Part shown: piece by piece, positions 1 through 8,959 of the stretch
Layout: each line of letters opens with the position of its first letter
Position numbering within the stretch: the stretch's first letter is position 1
From: an uncultured Lachnospiraceae bacterium
GTDB taxonomy: Bacteria; Bacillota; Clostridia; Lachnospirales; Lachnospiraceae
Length of the DNA stretch: 64,000 nucleotides
Direction of reading: 5' to 3'
Assembly (NCBI GenBank): GCA_944383545.1
Contig: CALWPY010000002.1
Span: forward strand, 1 to 64,000
Program-made: the position numbers and the translations under genes
The notes under the pieces: model-generated
Databases searched by the model: none
Told to the model about the DNA's origin: nothing
Seen by the model: only the letters and a program-made list of their open reading frames with translations

Positions 1-156
1 AGCCTGTCGGCTCCATGTGTTTTTCGCATTATGCCGTCTTGCGCAAGCGCAATCCGTCGCAATGCTCATTATACCATGTAGCCTGTCGGCTCCATGTGTT
101 TTTCGCATTATGCCGTCTTGCGCAAGCGCAATCCGTCGCAATGCTCATTATACCAT
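1..156. repeat. 79-bp tandem repeat, two copies
   Basis: Two copies of a 77-bp unit start at positions 1 and 80 (period 79 bp) and are identical over all 77 bases. The left copy begins at the window edge, so the array may continue upstream. Each unit contains a short dyad (TTGCGC-AA-GCGCAA) inside weaker outer arms (GCATT/AATGC), so it can fold back. The unit is clearly richer in G+C than the AT-rich flank after 157. Read on the minus strand, each unit contains a TATAAT hexamer. No protein-coding role is credible because the 79-bp period shifts frame at each copy. Confidence 0.9.
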
Positions 157-181
157 ATCATGATAAAATTTACATTTCCTG

Positions 182-210
182 TTGTCAATTATCACAATAA
201 AATATATACT
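182..210 (+). promoter_or_regulatory. SigA-type promoter of the DUF6062 gene
   Basis: TTGTCA at 182-187 and TATACT at 205-210 are separated by 17 bp. The promoter lies just after the tandem repeat and about 50 bp before the start codon at 264. Confidence 0.7.
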
Positions 211-263
211 TTTATCAGTAAATTCAATTTATTACAATTTCTAAAGAAAGCAGGATTATTTAT

Positions 264-983
264 ATGGCAGAACAATTATATACAATTCCGGTAAATGATG
301 CATTTGACGCTGATTGCGAGTGTCCTCTCTGTCTCCTTGCACGAGATTTGGAAGTAAATGCAGTAGAGTATACGATGGGCCCGAGTTATATGGAAGACGA
401 TAATCGTGCCATGACTGATAAACTCTGGTTTTGTTCACATCATGCAAAAATATTATATCACGAAAAAAATCGTCTAGGACTTGCTCTTATGATGCAAACG
501 CATAACGACAAAGTAATTAAGGATTTAAAAAAGCTTTCCGAAACAAAGCCAAAGAAAACAGGCGGACTTTTAAATAAATCTGCAGAATCCCCTGTTGGAG
601 CCTATATAAAAGAGCTTGAAAACAGTTGTTTTATTTGTCAGAGAATGGAAAAAACTTCTGCCCGCTATATCGATACAATATTTCATCTCTGGAAAAAGGA
701 CAAAGAATTCCATGAAAAATTTAAAAACTGCAAGGGCTTCTGTACCTATCATTACGGAATTCTCTATGATAATGCCGTATTAAAACTCGGGAAAGAAGCA
801 TACATCGAATTTCTTAACATCCTAAATGACGTATACTTTAAGAACATGGAACGCGTCAACGAAGATGTATCATGGTTTATAGATAAATTCGATTACCGCT
901 ATAAAAACGAGCCCTGGAAAAACTCCAAAGACGCTCTACCACGCGGACTTACCAAAACAAACCATATGATAATCGAAGAATAA
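264..983 (+). CDS. DUF6062 family protein
   Basis: A 239-residue soluble protein that I match from memory to the DUF6062 family of Lachnospiraceae, whose function is unknown. It opens with 'CECPLC' (about residues 18-23), has a second Cys pair 'CFIC' near residue 122, and Cys-His pairs 'CSHH' (about 57) and 'CTYH' (about 161). This spacing suggests two metal- or thiol-based half-sites. There is no signal peptide or membrane segment. The start is ATG at 264, preceded by AGGA at 252-255 and a good promoter at 182-210. It is convergent with glnS, and a 204-bp palindromic element lies between them. Function beyond possible metal binding is not known. Confidence 0.8.
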   Translation: MAEQLYTIPVNDAFDADCECPLCLLARDLEVNAVEYTMGPSYMEDDNRAMTDKLWFCSHHAKILYHEKNRLGLALMMQTHNDKVIKDLKKLSETKPKKTGGLLNKSAESPVGAYIKELENSCFICQRMEKTSARYIDTIFHLWKKDKEFHEKFKNCKGFCTYHYGILYDNAVLKLGKEAYIEFLNILNDVYFKNMERVNEDVSWFIDKFDYRYKNEPWKNSKDALPRGLTKTNHMIIEE

Positions 984-1018
984 ATACAAGATTAAATATA
1001 TTTTAATATATGTCAAAA

Positions 1019-1222
1019 TAAACTAAGTATAGGCATTACTTTTATATTCAGGCAACATCTGTCGAAACTCTAAAAAAATAATTTATCTTTATAATCAAAT
1101 TGCCTCCTGCGGAACTCATTTCATTCAAACAGTCCTCGGAGGCAATTATAAAGATAAATTATTTTTAAGAGTATCTGACAGATAACGCAATAAAATATAA
1201 AAGTAATGCCTTTACTTAGTTT
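1019..1222. repeat. ~204-bp near-perfect palindrome, MITE-like element
   Basis: The left arm starting at 1019 and the right arm ending at 1222 pair over about 30 bp with one clear mismatch (AGGCATTACTTTTATATT against AATATAAAAGTAATGCC). The pairing resumes inward: ATCTGTC with GACAGAT, the AATTTATCTTTATAA block with its complement near 1150-1166, and TTGCCTCC with GGAGGCAA. About 30 bp remains as a terminal loop. Both ends carry TA, as expected for elements inserted at TA targets (IS630/mariner type), but TA is also part of the palindrome. It sits between convergent genes and could also act as a bidirectional terminator or be transcribed as a long hairpin RNA. Confidence 0.75.
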
Positions 1223-1242
1223 ACATAACATATATAAACTTT

Positions 1243-2904
1243 TTAATTTGGCTTATATGAACTTTTCAGTGACACAATTCTGTTAAATACTAATCTGTCA
1301 TCTGTGGTATCTTTGCTGTCAACGCAGAAATATCCGTGTCTTATAAACTGGAACGAATCACCTTTCTTTGCATCCTTAAATGCCGCCTCCAGCTTACAGT
1401 CCTTTAATACAGTAAGAGAATTAGGATTTAAGTTTAATGTTCCGTCTTCATTGAGCTTTCCTTTTTCCTCATCAACTATATTTTCATAAAGTCTCACTTC
1501 TGCAGTTACTGCATTTTTTGCATCAACCCAGTGTATTGTTCCCTTTACCTTACGTCCTTCAAAGCCAGAGCCGCTTCTGGTTTCAGGGTCGTACGTGCAG
1601 TGTATTTCAGTAATTTTGCCGTCTTCATCCTTTTTAAAGTCCACGCACTTCACAAAATAAGCACCTTTTAAACGGACTTCATTTCCCGGGAAAAGTCTGA
1701 AATATTTCTTAGGAGGTATCTCCATGAAATCCTCTCTGTCAATATAGAGTTCTCTGCTGAAAGAAACCTGTCTTGTTCCGAGTTCCTCGTTTTCCTGATT
1801 GTTCTCAATTTCAAAATACTCAGTCTTATCTTCAGGATAGTTATCAATAATGAGCTTTATAGGGTCAAGTACTGCCATCATTCTATTTGCCTTAGGCTTT
1901 AAATCATCCCTTATACAGTATTCAAGCATTGCATAATCAACAGAACTCTGGCTCTTTGATATGCCTACAAGCTCCATGAATTTCTTTATGGACTCAGGTG
2001 TAAATCCTCTTCTTCTCAAAGCTGAAAGTGTTACAAGACGCGGGTCATCCCATCCGTCTACTATTCCATCATCAACCAGCTTCTTTATATATCTTTTTCC
2101 TGTAACCACATTTGTAAGATAAAGCTTAGCAAATTCTATCTGTCTTGGCGGTTGTGGATATTCCAGTTCATTTACCACCCACTCATAAAGAGGTCTGTGG
2201 TCCTCGAATTCCAATGTACAGAGTGAATGAGAGATGCCTTCTATTGCATCTTCAATAGGATGTGCAAAATCATACATAGGATAGATGCACCATGCATCTC
2301 CGGTGTTGTGATGTGTCATTCTGGCAACCCTGTATAAAATAGGGTCACGCATGTTGATATTAGGAGATGTCATATCTATCTTTGCCCTGAGCACTCTTGA
2401 GCCGTCTTCAAACTCTCCGTTTTTCATCTTTTCAAAGAGTTCTAAATTTTCCTCAATACTTCTGTCCCTGTAAGGGCTGTTTTTACCCGGCTCTGTAAGA
2501 GTTCCTCTGTATTCCCTTATCTCATCAGCGGTAAGGTCGCACACATATGCCTTACCCTTTTTTATAAGTTTGACTGCTGCTTCATACATCTCATCAAAAT
2601 AATTTGATGCAAAAAGCACCTCATCACCAAAATCAGCACCCAGCCATTTTATGTCATCAATAATGGACTGTACATATTCCGTCTTTTCTTTTGTAGGATT
2701 TGTGTCATCAAAACGGAAATTGAATTTTCCTCCATATTCTTTTGCAATTCCATAGTTAAGAATAATGGATTTTGCATGTCCAATATGAAGATATCCGTTA
2801 GGCTCAGGAGGAAACCTCGTAACAACCTTGCTATATTTTCCTTCTGCCAAATCTTCGTCTATTGCCTGCTCAATAAAATTCTTTGAAATATTCTCGTCAG
2901 CCAT
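1243..2904 (-). CDS. glnS: glutaminyl-tRNA synthetase
   Basis: A class I aminoacyl-tRNA synthetase of 553 residues that charges tRNA-Gln with glutamine in the cytoplasm. The ATP-binding motif '[15 protein letters not shown]' lies near residues 32-46, and the sequence remains typical of bacterial GlnRS through the anticodon-binding beta-barrels. The start ATG at 2904 has a strong AGGAGG site 6-8 nt upstream. It lies 65 bp downstream of the cohesin gene on the same strand, with no T-box leader visible. Most Firmicutes make Gln-tRNA indirectly with GatCAB and lack this enzyme. Some Clostridia carry GlnRS, so its presence fits that class and probably reflects an ancient acquisition. Confidence 0.97.
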   Translation of the reverse strand: MADENISKNFIEQAIDEDLAEGKYSKVVTRFPPEPNGYLHIGHAKSIILNYGIAKEYGGKFNFRFDDTNPTKEKTEYVQSIIDDIKWLGADFGDEVLFASNYFDEMYEAAVKLIKKGKAYVCDLTADEIREYRGTLTEPGKNSPYRDRSIEENLELFEKMKNGEFEDGSRVLRAKIDMTSPNINMRDPILYRVARMTHHNTGDAWCIYPMYDFAHPIEDAIEGISHSLCTLEFEDHRPLYEWVVNELEYPQPPRQIEFAKLYLTNVVTGKRYIKKLVDDGIVDGWDDPRLVTLSALRRRGFTPESIKKFMELVGISKSQSSVDYAMLEYCIRDDLKPKANRMMAVLDPIKLIIDNYPEDKTEYFEIENNQENEELGTRQVSFSRELYIDREDFMEIPPKKYFRLFPGNEVRLKGAYFVKCVDFKKDEDGKITEIHCTYDPETRSGSGFEGRKVKGTIHWVDAKNAVTAEVRLYENIVDEEKGKLNEDGTLNLNPNSLTVLKDCKLEAAFKDAKKGDSFQFIRHGYFCVDSKDTTDDRLVFNRIVSLKSSYKPN

Positions 2905-2969
2905 TACTGCCCTCCTAAAAGAAAAATCTTAGAGTTTATATTACCATTATTTTCTGCAAAGGTAAAGTA

Positions 2970-4847
2970 TTAATAATCTTCTTCGTATGGTCCTTCCGGT
3001 ATTTCTATGCCTGAATCATTATTTTTCCTATCTCTTACCATATCTGTTTTTTGCTCGTCTTCCGGTTTAATCTCATCTTCAGGAACTACATCAAATGCAG
3101 AATCAATACCAAAAGGTCTTTCCTTTATCGCTTCATTAACCTTTTTCTCCCTCTCCGGAGATTCTTTAATTTCCGGTTTAAAATCAGGGTCATAAGAATC
3201 AGAGGCATCTTCTAACAGAATTTCCTCCGGCACTTCGGTAACCTCAGTTTTTTGAATATCTTCAGACAAATCCAAGGACTTTTCTAAAACTGCTTCCTCA
3301 TTATCTTCATTTACTTCTTCATCACTAAATATATCATTGTCATCTTCATCAAAATAAGATTCAGGAAGTTTTTTCTTAAGTTTTGAATTCTTTACACCAA
3401 GTGTGGTTGTGACAATAAGGAGTATTATTATTAAAAGTGCCGCACCGGCAAGCATATACATTAAATTTTCTTTGGTAAATATTCCGTCATCAGGTCCTTC
3501 TGTATCACCGGCCACCGGCTCAACCGGAGTGGCTGTATCAGGAGTTGCTTCGTCAGGTGTTGCGTTTTCCACTAAGTAAAGGGGTATATCAACATATCGC
3601 ATAAATGCCTGCTCTTTGGTATCATAATAGTATAACCCCTCTTCGCCATCTATATTCATAGCATAAATAAGAAATATTCCCGTAGCTTCATCCACGGTAT
3701 ATGCCTTTACGGACATGTCACCCAGCATAAGCTCTGTTTCATGATAATTTTCCGGTATGCTGATATCATCAGGCATTTCCAATATTACATATCTTACATA
3801 TGCAGAAGAATATTCTACGTATGGTATAAACTGAAGAGTCTCCTCATTAAAAATATACCATGCCGCAGGTACATCCTCTGCCTCAAGGCAGACAATGTTT
3901 ATTTTTCCGTTTGGAGACTGATAAGCCGGAACTTCCAAATCATTATATGTAATGGTTGTTTCCTTAAAATCTTCAGGCACGTCAGGAATACTTTCATCAT
4001 TTATAAATGAATATTCTATTCCGTTTATTGTAACCTTTACATCTTCTATAACCTCGCCACAGATAACATTTATTCTGTATACCCTTACGGCTCCGTTTTC
4101 AGCCGTAACAGTTACCCTGACACTGTTTTCTCCCGGTGTAAGGCTGTTTGCACCTGAAACACTTGTAGAAGCTTTCTCGTCTGTCGCAACGGCACTTACT
4201 ACAATGCTTGTTGCATCTTTATCCAGTCTTACAGTATAATTCGTAGTTCCCGATGAAAATGACGGGGAAAGTGTTCCGGGAGAAACCTGAAGGCTTTTTA
4301 ATGAACAGTCATTTGACAGACCGCTGTCTTCCGTAGTTCCTTCGGATGTATCATCTCCTGAGCCTGTACTTCCCGTACTGCCTGTGCCCCCGGTGTTTCC
4401 TGTACTTCCACCGGATTGAGTTTCCACAGTCACATTCACGCCTGCATGTGATATGGAAATTTCATTATAATTTATATCGTATACTTCACTGCCGCTTGTA
4501 GAAATTCCTGAAGTACCATTTGCTATCGCCTTAAATGAAAGCGAAGTAGAGCCTGCTCCCGTTCCGCTTAAAACAAGTGTACCACCGCCTCCGCCTGCTG
4601 TGGCACTTCCACTTGATGAGCTGTATTCAAGCACCGATGAATTATATGTAACATAAATTGTATAAGCAGAAATATCTGAGCCGCTCACATTGATTGTTGC
4701 AGTAACTGTATTTCCAATACTTACTGTTCTTGAAGAAAGCGCTATTGTAACAGATGCGCCTGCTGCATTTGCATCAATATGCACCATTCCAATTAATAAA
4801 GTAAAAGTCAAAACAAATACAGAGATTTTTTTCCATATTCTGTTCAT
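2970..4847 (-). CDS. secreted, membrane-anchored cohesin-domain protein
   Basis: A 625-residue surface protein. Residues 1-29 form a signal peptide ending in 'ANAA'. Residues 31-142 resemble a cohesin domain (starting 'SVTIALSSRTVSIGNTV'). A Gly/Ser/Thr linker spans 143-178, a cadherin-like beta-sandwich repeat 181-264 ('LKSLQVSPGTLSPSF' start), and an uncharacterised region 265-427. A single transmembrane helix lies at 463-485, followed by a ~140-residue acidic tail predicted to be cytoplasmic. It starts 22 bp after the dockerin-bearing glucosaminidase gene, so the two should be co-transcribed. The inferred role is a cell-surface receptor for dockerin proteins, first of all its neighbour. 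The cytoplasmic tail is unusual for a scaffoldin. The cohesin call is by eye and should be confirmed by profile search. Confidence 0.8.
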   Translation of the reverse strand: MNRIWKKISVFVLTFTLLIGMVHIDANAAGASVTIALSSRTVSIGNTVTATINVSGSDISAYTIYVTYNSSVLEYSSSSGSATAGGGGGTLVLSGTGAGSTSLSFKAIANGTSGISTSGSEVYDINYNEISISHAGVNVTVETQSGGSTGNTGGTGSTGSTGSGDDTSEGTTEDSGLSNDCSLKSLQVSPGTLSPSFSSGTTNYTVRLDKDATSIVVSAVATDEKASTSVSGANSLTPGENSVRVTVTAENGAVRVYRINVICGEVIEDVKVTINGIEYSFINDESIPDVPEDFKETTITYNDLEVPAYQSPNGKINIVCLEAEDVPAAWYIFNEETLQFIPYVEYSSAYVRYVILEMPDDISIPENYHETELMLGDMSVKAYTVDEATGIFLIYAMNIDGEEGLYYYDTKEQAFMRYVDIPLYLVENATPDEATPDTATPVEPVAGDTEGPDDGIFTKENLMYMLAGAALLIIILLIVTTTLGVKNSKLKKKLPESYFDEDDNDIFSDEEVNEDNEEAVLEKSLDLSEDIQKTEVTEVPEEILLEDASDSYDPDFKPEIKESPEREKKVNEAIKERPFGIDSAFDVVPEDEIKPEDEQKTDMVRDRKNNDSGIEIPEGPYEEDY

Positions 4848-4869
4848 AATATCCTCCTATTTATAATTT

Positions 4870-6735
4870 TTACCACGATATTGTTTCCAGCCCTACTATA
4901 TGTCTCTGCAGTTTCACTATATCCAAAGCTGATATTTTTCCGTCTCCATTTAAGTCTCCGGCAGCTAAATTTTCAGAATTAAGCGAATCCAAACCAACTA
5001 TAATTCTCTGAACTTTAACTATATCCAGAGCTGATATCTTTCCGTCTCCGTTTAAGTCTCCCGGTCTTATTGAACTTCCGGTCGAAGTACCTCCCGAACT
5101 GCTGCCCGAGGATGCTGTTCCTCTTACAATAGTCAGCTTATATGTCCTCACATTTCCATTTTGAGCCGTTACCGTTATATTTATATTATTTGTACCCTGT
5201 GAAAGGCTTATCGTTCCCGTACCTGATATTTTGGCATTAGAATTAACCGTTGTTGCAGAAATGCTTACGCTTCCGGTTGTCTCAGGTACAATTAACGAAT
5301 ATTGCGTTGTTTCGCTTACACTGAAGGAAGGCGTCAGTGTATATCCGCTCACATTAAGAGTCTTCAGCCAATTATTTGGATTTCCCGAATCGGCAGGCTT
5401 TGACACTGCCGAAGAAGGCATATTCAGATAGACAGGTATCTCAAATACCAGCGACGAATCAATAATTCCGTTTGACACATATGCCTTATATGTCGTATTT
5501 CCTTCATTTGCAGGAGCCTGTACATTTGTCATATACTGGTGTGAAAACAGACTTGATTTATTTGTAACATTAAACTTCTGTGTATAAAGAGTATCCTGAC
5601 CCTTATTTATATAAGACTGTGCCAGATACTGGGCTCCTCCCATAATGGATTTATATGCAGAAGTCCATGGTCTTCCGTATGAGCCTGACGAAGCAGCCCA
5701 TTTAAGACCGTTTGTTACGGCATTTCCCGTTGCAGAATCCGTAGCTCCAATATTAAAAAAGTTATATATTCCGGGATATGAAGAGCTTGTACCTAATGCC
5801 GCCGTACCTGCCTTAGTTCCCATCTCCTGCCTCATCCTTGATGCCAGATGATAAGGACTTATATTATAGGTTTTGGCAGCCTCCATTATTATTGCCGAGT
5901 ATTTTCTTGAATCACCTGAAGGGCATGAATTATACATAAATGAGCCTTTAAGTATCGCTTCTACACCCTGCTGATTATGTATACCCTCCTGATAAGAGAG
6001 CGATTCAAATGCAAAGATCCAGTTTTCATAAAGATATGTACGCGGGTCCATATAATATTCAACTATGCCCTGTGAAGCGGCAAACCATGTGGTCCCGTCA
6101 TATGCACTCCACTTATCCGTAGCCCAGTTATAACCTACTATTGTAGCACGCCAGTTATAATGTGGTGCAGAGGATGTACATTGAATCAGGTTTTTTATCT
6201 GACCTGTTTTGTTTCTTTCATTTTCCACAAGAGTGTTCCAATCTATTCCCGTATGGACTGCCCTAAACTCCCAGTCAGGATGCTTGCTGTGCAAGCTTCT
6301 CAGATATGGTTTATAGCTTTCAGGAAATCCCTGTGCCGTGAGTTTAGCCTCAAAGTCAGCATCATTAGAAACCTCTCCTGAAGTACCTGAACTCTGCGTA
6401 CCGTCAATTACAACATAACTTGAAGACACATATCCCGTAATATTGGTACCATTATACGAGAACTGAACTTTATACCATGCTGAATTTGTTGTATCCAGAA
6501 TGGTAAGTCTTGTATCACCATTTATAAAAATATTATTGCCATTTGAATCTTTTAACTGATTTCCTCCCGCTGATTCGCGGACACGAAGATTTGTTGTACC
6601 GGATTTAACATACCCTGTAAGTGTTTCTGCAAATACGGATTTTAAATTATCATAAGACGGGCTAAAAAAGCACACAAGAATTAATGTCAGGGAAATAATC
6701 ACTGATAAAATTCTTTTATAAGATGAATTTCGCAT
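4870..6735 (-). CDS. secreted glucosaminidase with SH3b, cadherin-like and dockerin domains
   Basis: A 621-residue exported cell-wall hydrolase (numbering here counts from the upstream ATG at 6741). A signal peptide lies within residues 1-39, an SH3b cell-wall-binding domain at about 43-112, and a LytD/LytG-like endo-beta-N-acetylglucosaminidase domain at about 128-440, with the candidate catalytic Glu in 'SRMRQEMGTKAG'. A cadherin-like repeat spans 458-541. Residues 561-623 are a type I dockerin with two near-identical calcium-loop repeats ('GDLNGDGKISALDIVK'). I prefer the ATG at 6735 because GGAG then sits 7 nt upstream; the ATG at 6741 is too close to it. It heads an apparent operon with the cohesin gene and possibly glnS. 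Confidence 0.88.
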   Translation of the reverse strand: MRNSSYKRILSVIISLTLILVCFFSPSYDNLKSVFAETLTGYVKSGTTNLRVRESAGGNQLKDSNGNNIFINGDTRLTILDTTNSAWYKVQFSYNGTNITGYVSSSYVVIDGTQSSGTSGEVSNDADFEAKLTAQGFPESYKPYLRSLHSKHPDWEFRAVHTGIDWNTLVENERNKTGQIKNLIQCTSSAPHYNWRATIVGYNWATDKWSAYDGTTWFAASQGIVEYYMDPRTYLYENWIFAFESLSYQEGIHNQQGVEAILKGSFMYNSCPSGDSRKYSAIIMEAAKTYNISPYHLASRMRQEMGTKAGTAALGTSSSYPGIYNFFNIGATDSATGNAVTNGLKWAASSGSYGRPWTSAYKSIMGGAQYLAQSYINKGQDTLYTQKFNVTNKSSLFSHQYMTNVQAPANEGNTTYKAYVSNGIIDSSLVFEIPVYLNMPSSAVSKPADSGNPNNWLKTLNVSGYTLTPSFSVSETTQYSLIVPETTGSVSISATTVNSNAKISGTGTISLSQGTNNINITVTAQNGNVRTYKLTIVRGTASSGSSSGGTSTGSSIRPGDLNGDGKISALDIVKVQRIIVGLDSLNSENLAAGDLNGDGKISALDIVKLQRHIVGLETISW

Positions 6736-6812
6736 ATACATTCTCCATAAAGTAACTTCCCAAGAAAATCCGGTTTATATTATGTAAACACCATTTTCCA
6801 CTATACAGAGTT

Positions 6813-6841
6813 AGTATAACACAATATCCGACACGATACAA
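6813..6841 (-). promoter_or_regulatory. promoter of the dockerin-cohesin operon
   Basis: On the minus strand TTGTAT (6836-6841) and TATACT (6813-6818) are separated by 17 bp. The promoter lies between the tRNA-Thr terminator and the dockerin gene and gives a leader of about 70 nt. Confidence 0.7.
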
Positions 6842-6870
6842 AGAAATTTTACAGTTTTTATAAATTTCTA

Positions 6871-6903
6871 AAAATAAAAAATCGGCTTACATAAAGCCGA
6901 TTT
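6871..6903 (-). terminator. intrinsic terminator after tRNA-Thr
   Basis: A 10-bp stem (6879-6888 with 6894-6903, core ATCGGCTT/AAGCCGAT) is followed on the minus strand by a T-rich run. Confidence 0.85.
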
Positions 6904-6908
6904 TCTAA

Positions 6909-6981
6909 AGCTGCTGACGGGAATCGAACCCGTGACCTCATCACTACCAATGATGTGCGCTACCGACTGTGCCACAGCAGC
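6909..6981 (-). tRNA. tRNA-Thr (anticodon GGU)
   Basis: A cloverleaf can be drawn on the minus strand. The acceptor stem is GCTGCTG/CAGCAGC, the D arm contains AGTCGGTA, the anticodon stem CATCA/TGATG encloses loop TTGGTAG (anticodon GGT), and the T arm is ACGGG-TTCGATT-CCCGT. CCA is not encoded and the discriminator base is T. The D stem has one mismatch. It has its own promoter upstream and an intrinsic terminator downstream. Confidence 0.95.
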
Positions 6982-6994
6982 ATCAACGATAAAT

Positions 6995-7023
6995 AAAATA
7001 TCATATTCAAATAAATAAATCAA
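6995..7023 (-). promoter_or_regulatory. promoter of tRNA-Thr
   Basis: TTGATT (7018-7023) and TATTTT (6995-7000) on the minus strand are 17 bp apart, just upstream of the tRNA 5' end and directly after the sigH stop codon. Confidence 0.6.
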
Positions 7024-7038
7024 GTACCAAATAAATAA

Positions 7039-7647
7039 TTAATCGCTTTTAGAAAGCTTTTTTCTTACACGGGCAAGTGCGTTATCTATAGACTTCTTAG
7101 GCTTATTTAAAATTTCTGACATTTTTGTATAAGAAAGTCCCTGAAGATAGAGATTAACCACTTTTTTTTCAAAAACACTCAGTTTTTCGTCAATCTCTTT
7201 ATATTTTTCACGGTACTCTTCTTTCTCCAGTATAAGTTCCTCAGGATTAGTGTTATTTATTTCCGATTTAGAATCTGCAATCATAATTTCCGAATTTTCT
7301 TTATAATCATTTCCATACATGGAAATGTAATTATTAAGAGGCATATGCTTCTGCCTGTTAGAAGCTGTAACCGCAGTTTTTAATTTATTTTTAACACAGA
7401 TAGTGGCAAAAGTTGAAAAAGACGCCTTACTTTCAATTTTATAATCTCCTATTGCAGAAAAAAGCGCAATCATACCCTCTTGCGAGAGGTCTTCAGTTTC
7501 AGCGCCCACAATATAAAGCATTCTTATTTCTTTTTTTACTATATTGCTGTATTTTTCGAGAAGATATTCCTCTGCATTCCTGTCGCCTTTTCTGATTATG
7601 GTAATAATTTCATCATCGCTTTTATTGTCATATATTGACTGCTTCAT
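7039..7647 (-). CDS. sigH: RNA polymerase sigma factor SigH (transition-state/sporulation)
   Basis: A 202-residue sigma-70 family protein. Region 2 is recognisable around 'SNIVKKEIRMLYIVGAETEDLSQEGMIALFSA' (read in two parts, about residues 29-65), followed by 'FSTFATICVKNKL'. Region 4 is the C-terminal helix-turn-helix 'LSYTKMSEILNKPKKSID'. The gene order cysE-cysS-mrnC-rlmB-sigH matches the conserved Firmicutes arrangement around SigH, which identifies it better than sequence alone. The yacP gene often found between rlmB and sigH in Bacillus is absent. In that family SigH directs early sporulation and competence genes. The start ATG follows GGAG with good spacing, 20 bp after rlmB. Confidence 0.92.
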   Translation of the reverse strand: MKQSIYDNKSDDEIITIIRKGDRNAEEYLLEKYSNIVKKEIRMLYIVGAETEDLSQEGMIALFSAIGDYKIESKASFSTFATICVKNKLKTAVTASNRQKHMPLNNYISMYGNDYKENSEIMIADSKSEINNTNPEELILEKEEYREKYKEIDEKLSVFEKKVVNLYLQGLSYTKMSEILNKPKKSIDNALARVRKKLSKSD

Positions 7648-7667
7648 AATATTATCTCCACAAATAA

Positions 7668-8444
7668 TTATGATTTTACCATACGCTGTCTCACAACCTC
7701 ATACGCCAGTACTCCCGCTGCAACGGAAGCATTCAAAGAATCTATATCGCCTTTCATAGGAATAGATACGATAAGGTCACAGTTTTGTTTTATAAGTCTG
7801 CTTACACCCGTACCCTCGTTTCCTATAACGATTCCTATAGGTCCTGTAAGGTTTGCATTATACATAAGCTCACCCTTCATATCCGCACAGGCAAACCACA
7901 TTCCTCTCTTCTTTAAATCCTCTATTGTTCTGGATATGTTTGTCACCTTTGCAACCGGAGTATAATTAATTGCACCTGCAGATGCCTTAACCACTGTTGC
8001 CGTAAGTCCTGCTGCCCTTCTCTTTGGAATTATAACCCCGTGTGCACCACATAAATTTGCTGTTCTTATTATGGCTCCCAGATTGTGGGGGTCTTCTATT
8101 TCATCTAAAATAAAAATAAATGGGTCTTCGCCTTTTTCCTCTGCATTTTTAAATATATCGTCTACATCTGCATATTCATAGGCGGAACAAAGAGCAATTA
8201 CACCCTGATGCTTTTTATCTCTTGAAATTTGGTCCAGCCTCTCTCTGGCAACAAAATTTACTATTACGTCTTTCTTTTTTGCCTCTCTTAAGATACTTGA
8301 AATAACTCCGTCCTTAAGTCCGTTCTGTATATAAAGTTTATCCACCGTCCTGTCTGAACGAAATGCCTCAAGCACGGGATTTCTTCCCTCAATAAAATGA
8401 CCGTCATTTTGATTTTCTGAATTTGTATTTTTATAATTATCCAT
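7668..8444 (-). CDS. rlmB: 23S rRNA (guanosine-2'-O-)-methyltransferase RlmB
   Basis: A 258-residue SpoU/TrmH-family methyltransferase that methylates a guanosine of 23S rRNA using S-adenosylmethionine. The N-terminal substrate-binding part begins at 'FIEGRNPVLEAFRS' (about residues 17-30). The SPOUT knot motifs are visible as 'LDEIEDPHNLGAIIRTA' (motif 1), 'IVIGNEGTGVSRL' (motif 2) and 'IPMKGDIDSLNASVAAG' (motif 3). The first ATG follows an in-frame stop, so no longer form exists. The nearest GGAG is about 16 nt away, so initiation may be weak or use a closer unrecognised site. It sits in the cysE-sigH operon between mrnC and sigH. Confidence 0.93.
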   Translation of the reverse strand: MDNYKNTNSENQNDGHFIEGRNPVLEAFRSDRTVDKLYIQNGLKDGVISSILREAKKKDVIVNFVARERLDQISRDKKHQGVIALCSAYEYADVDDIFKNAEEKGEDPFIFILDEIEDPHNLGAIIRTANLCGAHGVIIPKRRAAGLTATVVKASAGAINYTPVAKVTNISRTIEDLKKRGMWFACADMKGELMYNANLTGPIGIVIGNEGTGVSRLIKQNCDLIVSIPMKGDIDSLNASVAAGVLAYEVVRQRMVKS

Positions 8445-8524
8445 TTATTTTTTTCGGTTTCTCCTTTTATATATTGCGCTCCGTAAAAAACACTCCGCAC
8501 AATTTCATTTCAATACCATCGTGC

Positions 8525-8959
8525 CTATAACGTGCTATTTAATACTTCATTAAGGATAAATTCCAGTCTATCGGTATCTCCCTTCAAATAAAGATATCCG
8601 ATAAGGGCTTCAAACCCCGTTGCCTTCCTGTATTCTATAACTGATGCATTTTTTGCCTTAGTATGTGTTGTGGCATTTCTTCCTCTTTTGTAAATATCAA
8701 TTTCTTCTTCAGTAAGCTTCGGAAGCAGTTTTTCCGCATAAATTGCCTGGCTTTTTGCCTTTACAATATCCGATACTTCCCTGTGATATTTATACGGCTG
8801 TTTGTTTGCAATAGTAACCATATGGGTTTTTATTAGTAAATCAAAAACACTGTCTCCTATATAAGCAAGTGCAAGCGGAGAATAAGACGAAGGTTTCTTT
8901 TTATTTGCGGATATTTCGCTTATTTTCCTCATTTCTAATAAGTTTAAGCTCTCTTCCAT
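8525..8959 (-). CDS. mrnC: Mini-ribonuclease III
   Basis: A 144-residue RNase III catalytic domain without a double-stranded-RNA-binding domain, as in Mini-III enzymes that mature 23S rRNA ends. The catalytic signature is 'ALAYIGDSVFDLLIKTH' (about residues 29-45), and the second conserved block is 'GFEALIGYLYLKGD'. It overlaps the end of cysS by 16 bp, so the two are translationally coupled. Its position between cysS and rlmB is conserved in Firmicutes and supports the assignment. Confidence 0.93.
   Translation of the reverse strand: MEESLNLLEMRKISEISANKKKPSSYSPLALAYIGDSVFDLLIKTHMVTIANKQPYKYHREVSDIVKAKSQAIYAEKLLPKLTEEEIDIYKRGRNATTHTKAKNASVIEYRKATGFEALIGYLYLKGDTDRLEFILNEVLNSTL

Noticed and set aside
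1..156. CRISPR array or small repeated gene in the 79-bp tandem repeat
   Set aside because: There are no spacers, the copies abut with identical sequence, and the period of 79 shifts the reading frame between copies.
2905..2969. T-box riboswitch before glnS
   Set aside because: The gap is only 65 bp and has no T-box sequence or terminator-antiterminator pair.
2970..6735. A cellulosome locus
   Set aside because: No cellulase, xylanase, carbohydrate-binding module or multi-cohesin scaffoldin is present; the only dockerin is on a cell-wall hydrolase.
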